This document shows, piece by piece, positions 1 through 9,750 of a stretch of DNA of 28,735 nucleotides. Origin of the DNA: Rickettsia typhi (GTDB lineage: Bacteria > Pseudomonadota > Alphaproteobacteria > Rickettsiales > Rickettsiaceae). A program made the translations under genes and the position numbers. Within the stretch, counting starts at the first letter, position 1, and every line of letters begins with the position of its first letter. The stretch covers positions 1 to 28,735 of the forward strand of contig CAMCMD010000017.1 in the NCBI GenBank assembly GCA_945875975.1, in the 5' to 3' direction. The notes beneath the pieces are model-generated. The model worked only from the letters and a program-made list of their open reading frames with translations, searched no databases and had not been told where the DNA came from.

Positions 1-100
1 TAGTTAAATAACCGCCTAGAATAAAAAAGTTTTTCTATTAAATGTCTATAAATGTAGTCAGTACTAAAAGTATCACACAGTGCTAACTATTTTTATATTG

Positions 101-135
101 CTGAACTCCACTTTGACAATTCACTGAACTCCACT
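101..135. repeat. Short direct repeat, probable insertion-sequence end
   Basis: The 12-mer ctgaactccact occurs twice, at 101-112 and 124-135, immediately upstream of a truncated kup fragment. Iterated short repeats at an element end are typical of transposase-binding sites in IS families such as IS21. No transposase gene is in the window, so the element body would have to lie to the left of position 1 or be lost. The family assignment is inference; the repeat and the truncated gene next to it are seen directly. Nothing else recognisable lies in 1-100. Confidence 0.35.
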
Positions 136-149
136 GTGAAAAATGACAC

Positions 150-686
150 TTGAGGTCTCCAGAATTAATATCTGATCCATTTTATCACCTTATACCTTCA
201 GAAGGTCTTTATCTATTAATAATATTAGCAACTATGGCAACCATAATTGCTTCACAAGCTATGATCTCAGGAGTTTTTTCACTTAGCTGGCAAGCAATAA
301 TGTTAGGTTATTTACCAAAATTTAAAGTTATTCACTTATCCAATAACCCAGGTCAAGTATATGTTCCTATAGTGAATAAGGTGCTTTATATATTAACTGT
401 CGTAGCTATCCTGCATTTTCAAACTTCCCACAAACTATCTTTTGCTTATGGGCTGAGTGTTGCTGGAGTAATGCTCATCACAACTATCCTTTTCTCTATA
501 TTATTACTAAGTAGAAAAACTTCGAATACTCTTAAGTTTGTTATGATTTCTGGAATGCTTTTTTTAGATAGTACTTTTGTTCTTACTAGTATTACAAAAA
601 TCTTTGAAGGAGCTTGGTACGCCTTGCTTATTACTAGCGTAGTGGTGTATTATGTAATAAAAAAAGGGCCCTATAATATAAAATAA
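150..686 (+). pseudogene. kup: Kup potassium transporter fragment, truncated at both ends
   Basis: The 178 codons match the middle of KUP/HAK/KT potassium uptake permeases: a DPFYHLIP segment, then ILATMATIIASQAMISGVFS, GQVYVPIVN and a run of hydrophobic helices (about 4 membrane segments). Intact Kup proteins are about 620 residues with 12 membrane helices and a cytosolic C-terminal tail. This piece lacks roughly the first 270 residues and the last 170, stopping after a YYVIKKG segment. The only upstream start in frame is a TTG at 150, with no ribosome-binding site. The homology begins right beside the short repeats at 101-135, which suggests that a mobile-element insertion cut the gene. It should be non-functional as a K+ transporter. 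Family identity is confident; the pseudogene call rests on length. Confidence 0.75.
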
Positions 687-731
687 GATTAAACAATCTA
701 GCTATAATAGTGTCTACGTAACTACGAATAA

Positions 732-2306
732 CTAAAAGCTCTCTGCTTTTGCTAAATGCCACAAATCAGCATATATGCTGGTAGAGTTTTTATCTAGCAA
801 CTCGCCTTTATGAAGTTGTGGATATATAGCAGCAAAACTTTTGCTAGTGCTTGTGTCAATATATCTTCTGATATGTGACGGATCAAGTTGACCTGGATCA
901 TCTATACCAATTGCTCCAACAAGCTCACAAAATGAATGTAGAGTTCTTTTCTGGAAGTTTGCCACTCTCACTGACTTATCCTTTACATCTAACATGGACC
1001 AGCGATGCTTATTTTGGGTAGCAATACCAGTAGGACATCTGTCTGTATTACAGCTAAGTGATTGAAGGCAGCCAAGTGCAAACATCATGGCTCTTGCCAC
1101 GTTGCAAGCATCAGCACCAAGGGCAATCTTAGTAACCATATCATAACCGGTAGCAATTTTTCCACTAGCAATTAATTTTATATCGTCTCGCAGATTTGCC
1201 CCGACAAGACAGTTATGGATAAATGTTATGGACTCATTAATTGGAGTACCAATATGATTGGTAAAAGTAACTGGAGCAGCCCCCGTTCCTCCTTCAGATC
1301 CATCGACTGTTATAAAATCTGGCCTTATTCCAGTTTCAATCATAGCTTTACATATCGCCATGAATTCAGTTTTATGGCCCAAACATAATTTAAAACCGAT
1401 TGGTTTTCCACCACTAAGTTTACGTAATCTTGCAATAAACTCCATCATGCCAATTGGAGTAGAAAATTCTGAATGATTAGGAGGAGAAATAGCATCTTTG
1501 CCTGGCTCTAGCATACGAATCTTCGCTATTTCCGCATTAACTTTTGCTGCAGGCAATATACCACCATGCGCTGGTTTTGCTCCTTGAGATAATTTGATCT
1601 CAATCATTTTTATAACATCATTCTTTACAATTTGTTCAAATGCATCTTGGTTAAATCTGCCATCTTGGTGGCGACAACCAAAATAGGCTGTCCCTATTTG
1701 CCAAATAATGTCTCCTCCATTCTCCAGATGATATGAACTAACTCCCCCTTCACCAGTACTATGGGCAAAATTTCCAATTTTCGCGCCTTTGTTTAAGGCC
1801 CTAATCGCATTTGGACTAATTGCTCCAAAACTCATACCTGATATATTTAATCGCGAGGCATCATAAGGTTTAGCACAATCTGCTCCCCCTATTACAATTC
1901 TAGTTTGATCATAAGATACTACTTTAGGAGCAATGGAGTGATAAGAAAAAACATAACCAACGCTAGTGAGATCGTTTTTAGTACCAAAAGCAATGGTTTC
2001 TCGAACTCCTTTAGCTTTCTGGTATACTAGAGACCTGATTTCTCGTGAATAAGGAGCCCCGCTACTGTCAGTTTCAATATAATATTGCTGAATCTCAGGT
2101 CTGATATACTCTAGTATATATCTTAAGTGACCAACAACAGGATAGTTGCGAAGCACGGTATGACTTACAGACATTATATCATGTATCCCAATCAAGATAT
2201 ACGGCACTATAATAAATAAAGCATAGATAATAGGAGGCCAAAATTGGTAAATAATGAATACCAGCGAAGAACTAGCCACAGAAATAGTATAATATAACCA
2301 GCGCAT
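732..2306 (-). CDS. Membrane-anchored FMN-binding glutamate synthase-like protein (YerD type)
   Basis: A 524-residue stand-alone version of the glutamate synthase FMN domain. Residues about 1-45 hold two hydrophobic segments followed by the family-typical HTVLRNYPVVGHLRY region and an IRPEIQQYY stretch. The FMN/TIM-barrel core follows, with GMSFGAISPNAI, TGEGGVSSYH, GAKPAHGGILP, VDGSEGGTGAAP and ASGKIATGYD. The three [3Fe-4S] ligands are present as C413-x5-C419-x4-C424, just before PTGIATQ. The glutaminase domain and the GltD-type NADPH subunit of true glutamate synthase are missing and no partner is encoded nearby, so the electron donor and actual reaction are unknown; glutamate formation should not be assumed. 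It starts 50 bp after parC and has a good ribosome-binding site (GGGGAG), so it can be translated independently even if co-transcribed with parC. Confidence 0.85.
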   Translation of the reverse strand: MRWLYYTISVASSSLVFIIYQFWPPIIYALFIIVPYILIGIHDIMSVSHTVLRNYPVVGHLRYILEYIRPEIQQYYIETDSSGAPYSREIRSLVYQKAKGVRETIAFGTKNDLTSVGYVFSYHSIAPKVVSYDQTRIVIGGADCAKPYDASRLNISGMSFGAISPNAIRALNKGAKIGNFAHSTGEGGVSSYHLENGGDIIWQIGTAYFGCRHQDGRFNQDAFEQIVKNDVIKMIEIKLSQGAKPAHGGILPAAKVNAEIAKIRMLEPGKDAISPPNHSEFSTPIGMMEFIARLRKLSGGKPIGFKLCLGHKTEFMAICKAMIETGIRPDFITVDGSEGGTGAAPVTFTNHIGTPINESITFIHNCLVGANLRDDIKLIASGKIATGYDMVTKIALGADACNVARAMMFALGCLQSLSCNTDRCPTGIATQNKHRWSMLDVKDKSVRVANFQKRTLHSFCELVGAIGIDDPGQLDPSHIRRYIDTSTSKSFAAIYPQLHKGELLDKNSTSIYADLWHLAKAESF

Positions 2307-2313
2307 CTTCTCC

Positions 2314-2332
2314 CCTAGATTGAATTTCTAGG
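2314..2332 (-). promoter_or_regulatory. Small hairpin upstream of the glutamate synthase-like gene
   Basis: The parC to glutamate-synthase-like gap holds a perfect 6-bp inverted repeat (CCTAGA/TCTAGG, 7-nt loop) that ends where the purine-rich ribosome-binding site of the downstream gene begins. There is no U-run, so it is not a classic terminator. It could modulate translation initiation or processing between the two genes. Stem length and position are seen directly; function is a guess. Confidence 0.25.
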
Positions 2333-2356
2333 ATTATTATACAACTTATCCTAGCG

Positions 2357-4573
2357 TCAATTAAACTTATTATTCTTTGGAAAGCCCGAAGGAGGTATTT
2401 TTCCAATACTACCGCGTTTTGCGCGCCACGCCATTATTTCTTTTTCCAGTCTCATCTTAGATCCAAGGCTCCAAGCTAAACCTTCGTTAGAGTCAAACGT
2501 TTTAGCATCACCAAGCTTAGCATCACGATATTTTTGTAAAGTTACCCCTTGACCACGCTTCATTTCTGGCACTTCATCAATAGAAAAAACCAGTAATTTT
2601 CTATTTGTACCAATAACCGCTACCATATCACCACTGACCAAAGTGCAAACTACACATCTATCATCACCACTTACTTGCATAATTTGTTTGCCATTTTTAG
2701 TTGAAGCAACAGCATCATCACTATTAATGATAAAGCCCTTACCTTTAGTAGATGCTAATAATAATTTCTGGCCTGCCACATAGGGCATAATGTTAATTAC
2801 GTCATGATTATCAATATCCACCATCAACTTTATTGATTCACCATGGCCTTTACCTCTAGCAAAATTATCACCAAGTACTGTGAAAAACTTACCACCTGCA
2901 GAGCATATTAGCACGTTACTTGTAGTATACGTTTCAACGATAAAGGCTTCTGAATCACCTTCTTTAAATTTAATGCCAGATAAATCTAAACCATGTCCTT
3001 TCATGGATCTAATCCAACCCATTTTGGAACATATAACTGTGATTGGTTCTTTTTCAATAAATGCTGAAATATCAATTATTTGCGCACTCATTTCTACTTT
3101 CTCAAAGTTTGTCCTACGGGCACCCAAGGTAGTTTCTAAGCTAAACTTTTTTTGAATGCTAGCAATATCCGTTTTTATAAGCTTCCATAATTGACGCGGA
3201 TTTTCCAGTATTTGATACAATGATGCATGTTGTTTTTTGAGCGATGCATGTTCAGCGTTTATTTGCTCCTCTTCTAGTTTCCTTAAGGCACGAAGTTTTA
3301 TATTAAGTATAGACTCAGCTTGATTATCATTAATAGAAAATTTGCTCATCAATTCTTTTTTGGGGTTATCCTCTTCTCTGATAATTCTGATTACCTCATC
3401 AATGTTTAGGTAAGCTACCTTTAAAGCGTGCAGCACCTCTAATCTTTCATCTATTCTAGCAATTTGGTATTTAGTTCTTCTAGTTATTATTTCCGCGCGA
3501 AATGCTATAAATTCTTGAAGAACCTCTAATATATTCATGACTCTAGGCGCTCCAGCTGAACTCAAAACGTTAAGATTCAGATGAATTCTAGATTCAAGCT
3601 CAGTAAGTTTAAATAAAGATTCCATTATAATCTCAGGTGAACACCCTCGACCTTTAGGTTCAATAACTATTCTAATAGCTTCTGCAGATTCGTCTCTTAT
3701 ATTACTAATTAAAGGAATTTTTTTATCCATTAATAATGATGCAATTTGTTCAATCAACCTTGATTTTTGCACTTGATATGGAATTTCAGTAATAACTATT
3801 TGATATAACCCATGACTAAAGCTTTCCTTTTCCCACTTTGCTCTTACTCTAAAGCTACCTCTACCACTTTCATAAGCTGCGTCAATAGTATTCTTGCTAT
3901 CAATAATAGTGCCACCCGTTGGAAAATCAGGCCCCTTAATAAATTGAAGCACCTCCTTGCAAGTAGCTTCTGGGTGATCAATCAGGTGTATTATTGCGTC
4001 ACATAATTCATATAAATTATGTGGAGGGATGCTGGTAGCCATTCCTACAGCTATACCTTCAGAGCCGTTTGCCAGTAAATTAGGGAACTGCGCAGGCATC
4101 AGCACAGGCTCCGTATCAGAATCATCGTATGTTAGGCGAAAATCAACAGTATCCTTATCGAGATCTTCCATTAACAATATGCAGATCTCTGTCATCCTTG
4201 ATTCAGTATAACGCATAGCAGCTGCATTATCTCCATCAACAGAACCAAAATTTCCTTGTCCATCAATAAGTGGATAACGCAGCGAGAAAACCTGAGCCAG
4301 TCTAACCAGTGTATCATAAACAGCAGTATCACCATGTGGGTGATACTTACCAATTACATCGCCAACCACTCTAGCACATTTTTTATAGCCGGCACTTGGG
4401 TCCAGTTTTAGTTTCATCATGGCATATAACAGCCTTCTATGCACTGGTTTTAAACCGTCACGAACATCTGGCAATGATCTTGACATAATAGTAGAAAGTG
4501 CATAGGAAAGATAACGCTCTGATATTGCACTACCAAAATCAACATTTTCAACATTTGGATCTTCGATGGTCAT
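2357..4573 (-). CDS. parC: DNA topoisomerase IV subunit A
   Basis: A 738-residue type IIA topoisomerase A subunit, which with ParE decatenates sister chromosomes. The N-terminal breakage-reunion domain is intact: [17 protein letters not shown] (about 31-47), [15 protein letters not shown] (77-91) and the catalytic tyrosine Y122 in AAAMRYTE. A coiled-coil section (about 430-480) and a C-terminal beta-pinwheel follow. The length fits ParC of Rickettsiaceae and is too short for GyrA (about 900). The quinolone-site residues are Thr83 and Asp87, a natural combination in many A subunits. The C-terminus ends in a basic tail. It begins 50 bp after tamB on the same strand. No good Shine-Dalgarno precedes the ATG at 4573, so translation could depend on coupling. 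Confidence in ParC over GyrA comes mainly from length. Confidence 0.93.
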   Translation of the reverse strand: MTIEDPNVENVDFGSAISERYLSYALSTIMSRSLPDVRDGLKPVHRRLLYAMMKLKLDPSAGYKKCARVVGDVIGKYHPHGDTAVYDTLVRLAQVFSLRYPLIDGQGNFGSVDGDNAAAMRYTESRMTEICILLMEDLDKDTVDFRLTYDDSDTEPVLMPAQFPNLLANGSEGIAVGMATSIPPHNLYELCDAIIHLIDHPEATCKEVLQFIKGPDFPTGGTIIDSKNTIDAAYESGRGSFRVRAKWEKESFSHGLYQIVITEIPYQVQKSRLIEQIASLLMDKKIPLISNIRDESAEAIRIVIEPKGRGCSPEIIMESLFKLTELESRIHLNLNVLSSAGAPRVMNILEVLQEFIAFRAEIITRRTKYQIARIDERLEVLHALKVAYLNIDEVIRIIREEDNPKKELMSKFSINDNQAESILNIKLRALRKLEEEQINAEHASLKKQHASLYQILENPRQLWKLIKTDIASIQKKFSLETTLGARRTNFEKVEMSAQIIDISAFIEKEPITVICSKMGWIRSMKGHGLDLSGIKFKEGDSEAFIVETYTTSNVLICSAGGKFFTVLGDNFARGKGHGESIKLMVDIDNHDVINIMPYVAGQKLLLASTKGKGFIINSDDAVASTKNGKQIMQVSGDDRCVVCTLVSGDMVAVIGTNRKLLVFSIDEVPEMKRGQGVTLQKYRDAKLGDAKTFDSNEGLAWSLGSKMRLEKEIMAWRAKRGSIGKIPPSGFPKNNKFN

Positions 4574-4623
4574 TATGGCTACTTAATTCTATATGTTTGA
4601 TGGCAGGTTACCACTAAACGATA

Positions 4624-7500
4624 CTAGTAGTCAAATCTCCAGTTAATTCCAAACGATGTATTTCCTTCTTGTTTGGTTACATTTTCTATAGAAATCTTTG
4701 GTGTAATTTGCACTTCTATTCTGAGTTTCGTGGTATCTGCTTGCCTACCACGCTCTATTTCCAAATAAATCTTATCAGTTACGTACTTACCGAGTCCTAT
4801 TGAAGTTTTTTCTGGATTTGTCTCGTCAGTTTTAAAATTTATATCATCTACTCTAAGGAGTTTGCGCCCAAAACCAAGAGGATCAAGGCCTCCACCATGC
4901 CCCGAAAGCCTTCTTATACCATCAGCTAATTGTAGAGCTTGGAAAGCTGAGATATCCTCGGTATTTGCACCAAATAATAAAAACGATAATGCCCTTTCTT
5001 CACTCATAGCTGGTGTTGATTCTATAGCAAGATTTGGATTAACAATCGAACCAGATAGTATTAATCGTATTTCCGTACCACCGTTAACATACACGCCAAT
5101 AATATTTAGAAATGGCGATGGAGACAAAGGTCCATCAAAAATAAGCTCCCCCTTTTTTATGGTTAAACTCTTGCCAAATTCTTGATACCTCCCTCGCACG
5201 GTATTAAGTATCCCTTTAACAATCGGCCGATTATTATCACCGCCTATTTTTAAATTACCATTCAACCTGGTGTCTACACCCCAACCGCGAATAAATACTT
5301 TATCTGTTGTGACAAGGTCTATATTAAAGTTTACTGGATAACTAAACTTATCCTCTTCAATAACTACTTCTTTAATATTTAATTCTGGAATCTTTTCCTT
5401 AAAGTGTTCTGGTATCTTGATCTCAAAAGGGCCTAAAGTTAACTGTCCTTTTGCTGTAGCTTTTGTTTTATCTCCATGGATTAAAATGTTGCCATTTAAT
5501 TCTCCATGCATATATGGAGTGTTGATTGGATTAAATTTTTTACTCACCATGTTAAAGCTAAAAGCGTATTGCTCAGTCAACGAAACTTTACCATCACCTT
5601 GCAAACTGTTACCAAACCTGTCCTTAGCCAAGATTTCAGAAAAATTAATGAGCTGACCATTTGCTTTGATAGTACTAGAGATATCTTTTAGCTTTATACC
5701 ATATTGTTTATAGTCATATTTACCATTGCTTAGCTTGAGTTGACCACTCAGATGGGGATCATTTATTGCTCCCTCCGCTTTTATAGCGCCATCCAGCCTA
5801 CCAACAATTTTGTGTCCTGTTATAGTTAGAAATGGGTTGATTGGTACATTTTTAAGCAAGGCGCTCACCCGCATAGAACTGTTATCAATACTTGCATCTA
5901 TATTAAGTAAACCATCATCAATTTTTAGATTATCCAATTTAAACGTAGTTTTATTACCAATAACCAAGAAAACTTTACTTGAATTTTGTATTTTAGCGCT
6001 TCCAATTTCGCCCCCAATCCTATTAATCACAAACTCTATTGGCACCGATAAAGGTTCAACATTTTTCTTATAAATTGATTTAAATATACTATCAAAACTT
6101 AGGTTAATAGGGAGGGATTGCTTTGAAAGAACATTGCCTTTAACATTTATATCTTCGTTTTGTAACTGCGCATCAATTTTGACCTGGTCAAATATAAAAT
6201 CTTTTATATTTAAGGCTTTGACCAAAATATTTAGGTTAGCAAATTTCCCTTGCCACAAATCAAGAGAGGTTAGCATTATATCAATAGTATCAGAATGAAA
6301 TATTTTAGTAGATAAAGAAGTAATTTGTCCTTTTAACGATAATTGCTGCTTTACATTATCAGTTGATGAAAAAACCGCTTCCATATTCATTGCCCCACTA
6401 TGTATAACGGGAAAATATTTTACTACCTCCCCCAACGTATTATCTATTACTGAGATTTTACCAGTCAAAATAAAACTATTTAAATCAAGGGCTAAATTGG
6501 CTGTTTTCTCAGAGTCAGTTCCCTTTGTTATAAAGTTTGACAAAAGTAACTTGTTATTTTTATAGGCTATATTGCCAGTCGCATTCATCGTTTCATAATC
6601 CAATTTTATCATTCCCTCAATGCCACTCTCAGATAACAAAAGCCCGACATCGTAAGCTAGTGGAGACACATCAATATCTATGCTACCTGTTGCAATAACT
6701 CGAGGGTTCTTTGCTGTTCCAGTAATTTTTATTTCACCTTTTGATTCACCCACATATTCTTGTATTTTTGGATCCAATAACTGCTTAAGAAAATTTGATT
6801 GATGACTAGCCTCACCATTAATTATATTATGTTTCTGGTCGATAAATAATTTACCAGTGACATTAGCTATTTCGGAACTAAATTTCGAATATTTGATATC
6901 CATCTGTCCTTGATTATGATCATATGACCCTAATATTTCAAAGGAACTATCTTTTTCCAAAAATAGCTTGCCATTTGTTGTAAAAGCTAATTGTTTCCTT
7001 GCGTTATTATACTCAAGGTGAGAGTTCAAAGAAAAAGAAAATTGTCGGCTTAGGCCCGTTAAGGCAGGAGCAAGATTAACTTGATTGAAGCTAAGCTTTC
7101 TAATAATGATAGCAGGATTAAAGAACCGGCTTGATTCATTTGTATTCACTTCTATCTGCGGAACTTTATTCAGTGTTAACTCTTCTGCAGAAATTGACCA
7201 AAAAGTTACTTCCCAAAAAGAAAAGAGAGAAGGTAAGATATTAATATGAAGATTTTTTACAGAGCCAATTTCTCCTTCTTGGTCCATGACCAAGAAGGAA
7301 TCTATATCCGCAATAAGAGGGAGAGAGATATTTATATTATCTATTTTTGCAACTAAACCAAACTCATTTTTAAAAACATCAACTACAGTCCGTGCAAGAA
7401 ATGTTTTGGCGTGATCAGTTTTTAGCCAAATAGCAGCAGCAATTATCATTATCTTAAATAATAACACTAACACTATTAAAATTTTCCAAAAACTTTTCAT
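4624..7500 (-). CDS. tamB: Translocation and assembly module inner-membrane protein TamB
   Basis: A 958-residue envelope-spanning protein of the TamB/AsmA-like superfamily. It has an N-terminal signal anchor (residues about 4-27) and then a very long periplasmic region of alternating short beta strands, consistent with the beta-taco groove that bridges inner and outer membranes. The C-terminal DUF490 domain has family hallmarks: LSGSIVNPNLAIESTP, SEERALSFLLFG, SIGLGKYVTDKIYLEIERG, and an aromatic C-terminus (NWRFDY). Family knowledge places it as partner of TamA in inserting outer-membrane proteins, autotransporters among them, and TamB-type proteins are also implicated in phospholipid transport. 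It starts 9 bp after tamA, supporting the pair. It is shorter than E. coli TamB (about 1260), which is common in reduced alphaproteobacterial genomes. Confidence 0.9.
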   Translation of the reverse strand: MKSFWKILIVLVLLFKIMIIAAAIWLKTDHAKTFLARTVVDVFKNEFGLVAKIDNINISLPLIADIDSFLVMDQEGEIGSVKNLHINILPSLFSFWEVTFWSISAEELTLNKVPQIEVNTNESSRFFNPAIIIRKLSFNQVNLAPALTGLSRQFSFSLNSHLEYNNARKQLAFTTNGKLFLEKDSSFEILGSYDHNQGQMDIKYSKFSSEIANVTGKLFIDQKHNIINGEASHQSNFLKQLLDPKIQEYVGESKGEIKITGTAKNPRVIATGSIDIDVSPLAYDVGLLLSESGIEGMIKLDYETMNATGNIAYKNNKLLLSNFITKGTDSEKTANLALDLNSFILTGKISVIDNTLGEVVKYFPVIHSGAMNMEAVFSSTDNVKQQLSLKGQITSLSTKIFHSDTIDIMLTSLDLWQGKFANLNILVKALNIKDFIFDQVKIDAQLQNEDINVKGNVLSKQSLPINLSFDSIFKSIYKKNVEPLSVPIEFVINRIGGEIGSAKIQNSSKVFLVIGNKTTFKLDNLKIDDGLLNIDASIDNSSMRVSALLKNVPINPFLTITGHKIVGRLDGAIKAEGAINDPHLSGQLKLSNGKYDYKQYGIKLKDISSTIKANGQLINFSEILAKDRFGNSLQGDGKVSLTEQYAFSFNMVSKKFNPINTPYMHGELNGNILIHGDKTKATAKGQLTLGPFEIKIPEHFKEKIPELNIKEVVIEEDKFSYPVNFNIDLVTTDKVFIRGWGVDTRLNGNLKIGGDNNRPIVKGILNTVRGRYQEFGKSLTIKKGELIFDGPLSPSPFLNIIGVYVNGGTEIRLILSGSIVNPNLAIESTPAMSEERALSFLLFGANTEDISAFQALQLADGIRRLSGHGGGLDPLGFGRKLLRVDDINFKTDETNPEKTSIGLGKYVTDKIYLEIERGRQADTTKLRIEVQITPKISIENVTKQEGNTSFGINWRFDY

Positions 7501-7509
7501 ACTATCTAA

Positions 7510-9306
7510 CTAAAACGATTGCCCGATACCAAAATATAATTGATAAGACTTATCTATAAATTTTCTACGCTTCAGAGGAAAGCCAATATCAAACCTTAGC
7601 GGACCAAAATTAGTCAGATATCTAACTCCAAAACCAGCTCCGTGTAAAAGCTTTTTCTTCAAGTTTGGCGTTAATGAATTATAGGCAAAACCGTTGTCCA
7701 AGAAACTAACTATACCTATGGTATCATTCACTTTTAATCTCAGTTCGATAGTCGTTTCAACAAAAGATTGCCCTCCTGTAGGGAGATTATTACTATCTAA
7801 GCTACCAGCAAATTGATAAGCATAACCTCTTAGCGAATTATTGCCTCCAACATAAAACCGCTCTGTTTCAGGTATAGATTTTGGTTTTATTCCTACTATA
7901 GTGCCTGTTGCCGCCCTAATAGCTAGTACGGGATTTAGTTTTGTCTTGATATTGAAGTATGTTGAAGCAGAAAGTTGAGTTTTGAGAAACGGCTTATCTT
8001 TAGAGTTCATATAAAAATAAGGTGCAGTTTCTAGCTCAAAAAGACGACCTTTTTTTGCATCTAGTATATTATCTCGACTGTCATAAATAACAAACAAAGG
8101 AGTCGAAACTAATGAATAGCGTCTCTTACTAACTATATGTTTTTCAAATCTCTTGATAAATGCATGAGAAAACTTCATTCCCATCCCGCCAAGCCACTCC
8201 TGCGAAAATTCTCTTTCTAAATATCCGGATATAGAAGCTTCTTTACTTGCAAATGCTTTTAATTTTTTATTTTCAAATTTACTTCCTAACCTTAGAGTTT
8301 GATCGTCTCTTTTAAAAAAAGGCTTTGAATAATCCAATTCCAGCATCTGCTCTCTATGGTTACCCAAAAGGTCTGCTTTTAGTTTTTCACCTGATCCAAA
8401 TAAATTTCTGTGTTCCCAACCAAACGCCGCTCCTAAACCAATATCTGTTTCATAAGCTATCCCAGCTTTTAAGCTTCTAGCCTTACGCTCAGTTAAGTCA
8501 AAACCTATGGGCACCGATCCATCTTTATTTACATGTTCTGGAATTATCGGAGTTGTTGAAGAAAATAACCCACTCTTTTGTAAAAACCCCCTTGATTCAG
8601 CTATAATGGTACGTCTAATACATTGACCATCTAAGAGTTTGACTAATTTTCTTACATACTCAGCTTTTATAGTTTTCAAGCCAACAAATTCAACTTTCTC
8701 CAGTTTTGTAGAAGGCCCAGCTTCAATTAAAAACTTGACCTTAACCTCATGATTTTCGTGATCTATTTCTGCTTCGTGGTTGACTGATAGCGATAATATA
8801 CAGTTTTTATTTTCTAAATATTCTATTATTTTTTTCTCCGCATCTAGAACATTTTGTGCAATAGCGTAGTCGCCAACTTTTATTCCAATTTTATTGCTTT
8901 TTAGCACGTTAACATTTTGATTACTCGTATCCGTAAAAACAATTGATAGAGCCGAAATTTTATAACGCTGTCCAGGAATAATATTAAATATTATCGAATT
9001 ATTAGTTTCGCCAGGAATTTCAACATCAATAGTGTGAGCATAATAACCTTTGGAACGCATCAACCTGGAAAATGATTTTTTGGCTTCGCTTTCCCAATAG
9101 GCTTTTTGATCAGTAGTTTTATATGTTTTTGCAGTTTGTTCCATTTCTTTGGCAAGGAAATCTAAATATTTCTTAAGCCATAATTTAGCATCCAACTTGA
9201 TTACTAAACGCAAATCATTCTCTGGGGCAGCAATTGATGATGAAGTGTATGCAAAAATCAAGAAAAGGTAGGCAATTATAATAAATATTGTCGTAGATTT
9301 GCTCAT
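7510..9306 (-). CDS. tamA: Outer-membrane Omp85-family assembly protein TamA
   Basis: An Omp85/BamA superfamily protein. I start it at the ATG at 9306 (598 residues), because this places a clean signal peptide at the N-terminus (MSKSTTIFIII..., cleavage near SSIAA); a TTG at 9321 would add five residues. Residues about 30-270 have POTRA-like content (for example KVEFVGLKTIKAEYVRKLV), three POTRA domains as in TamA rather than five as in BamA. The rest is a 16-stranded barrel with the conserved lid-lock arginine motif LRGYAYQ at about R493 and a terminal phenylalanine (GIGQSF) as BAM signal. The adjacent tamB confirms TamA over BamA. It is the first gene of the minus-strand run and probably carries the promoter in the gap upstream. 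Confidence 0.9.
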   Translation of the reverse strand: MSKSTTIFIIIAYLFLIFAYTSSSIAAPENDLRLVIKLDAKLWLKKYLDFLAKEMEQTAKTYKTTDQKAYWESEAKKSFSRLMRSKGYYAHTIDVEIPGETNNSIIFNIIPGQRYKISALSIVFTDTSNQNVNVLKSNKIGIKVGDYAIAQNVLDAEKKIIEYLENKNCILSLSVNHEAEIDHENHEVKVKFLIEAGPSTKLEKVEFVGLKTIKAEYVRKLVKLLDGQCIRRTIIAESRGFLQKSGLFSSTTPIIPEHVNKDGSVPIGFDLTERKARSLKAGIAYETDIGLGAAFGWEHRNLFGSGEKLKADLLGNHREQMLELDYSKPFFKRDDQTLRLGSKFENKKLKAFASKEASISGYLEREFSQEWLGGMGMKFSHAFIKRFEKHIVSKRRYSLVSTPLFVIYDSRDNILDAKKGRLFELETAPYFYMNSKDKPFLKTQLSASTYFNIKTKLNPVLAIRAATGTIVGIKPKSIPETERFYVGGNNSLRGYAYQFAGSLDSNNLPTGGQSFVETTIELRLKVNDTIGIVSFLDNGFAYNSLTPNLKKKLLHGAGFGVRYLTNFGPLRFDIGFPLKRRKFIDKSYQLYFGIGQSF

Positions 9307-9547
9307 ATCACCAAAATGCAACTGTTAATTGTTTAAAACGCTATTTTAGAATAAGCTAGCTTCGCGAATTTTAGCTCTAAGTTTGATGATATTAGCAAGA
9401 TTAGTAAAGAAAATTATCCAAAATGATTCACCTTAATTAAAATTTTCAACGCTTATATTTAGAATGCTACAACTCACCTCACATGCTTGAGGTTTCGAAC
9501 CTTAAATTTTCACCGCTTAGCTAAGTTGGGCTTGTTAAGAGCAAAAA

Positions 9548-9706
9548 CTAGCATAACCAGCAAAAACCTAGCTCACTTTTAATATTAGTTCTACCACAAA
9601 AGCTTTCAAAATCAAGCCAGATTGCAACTAAAGCTAACATTTCTACACGAGATTTACCAACATTACTCTTTAAATATCTAGTGAGCTTGACAATACTCTG
9701 ATATCT
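9548..9706 (-). pseudogene. Possible decayed transposase fragment
   Basis: An open stretch of about 50 codons on the minus strand reads IVKLTRYLKSNVGKSRVEML, then ALVAIWLDF and a little later GRTNI, before a stop at 9548. The spacing of K-S-R, a hydrophobic LALVAIW segment and an RT-N pair resembles the N-terminus of IS4-type transposases. Further left on the same strand, aacttagctaagcgg would give NLAKR in another frame, also expected in that family after the RT-N motif, so the reading frame seems broken. There is no start codon with a ribosome-binding site and no continuing frame. The rest of 9307-9750 is non-coding; short near-repeats containing attttca(a/c)cgctta occur at about 9438 and 9506. 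The identification is from memory of the family pattern only. Confidence 0.3.
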
Positions 9707-9715
9707 TTAAAAAAT
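9687..9715 (+). promoter_or_regulatory. Candidate sigma-70 promoter for the histidine kinase
   Basis: A consensus -35 box TTGACA at 9687-9692 is followed after 17 nt by AAAAAT (9710-9715), which matches four of six -10 positions. It ends 36 bp before the kinase ATG. The background is AT-rich and the -10 is weak, so confidence is moderate at best. Confidence 0.35.
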
Positions 9716-9750
9716 TAATATCGTCCATTACCACAACATTATTTAATTAA

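Noticed and set aside
4029..4211. Plus-strand open frames inside parC (also 2880-3155 and 3812-4006)
   Set aside because: They are antisense to a well-conserved gene and resemble nothing known.
2357..4573. Quinolone resistance change in ParC (Thr83)
   Set aside because: Thr at this position is a natural variant in many type II A subunits, so it is no evidence of acquired resistance.
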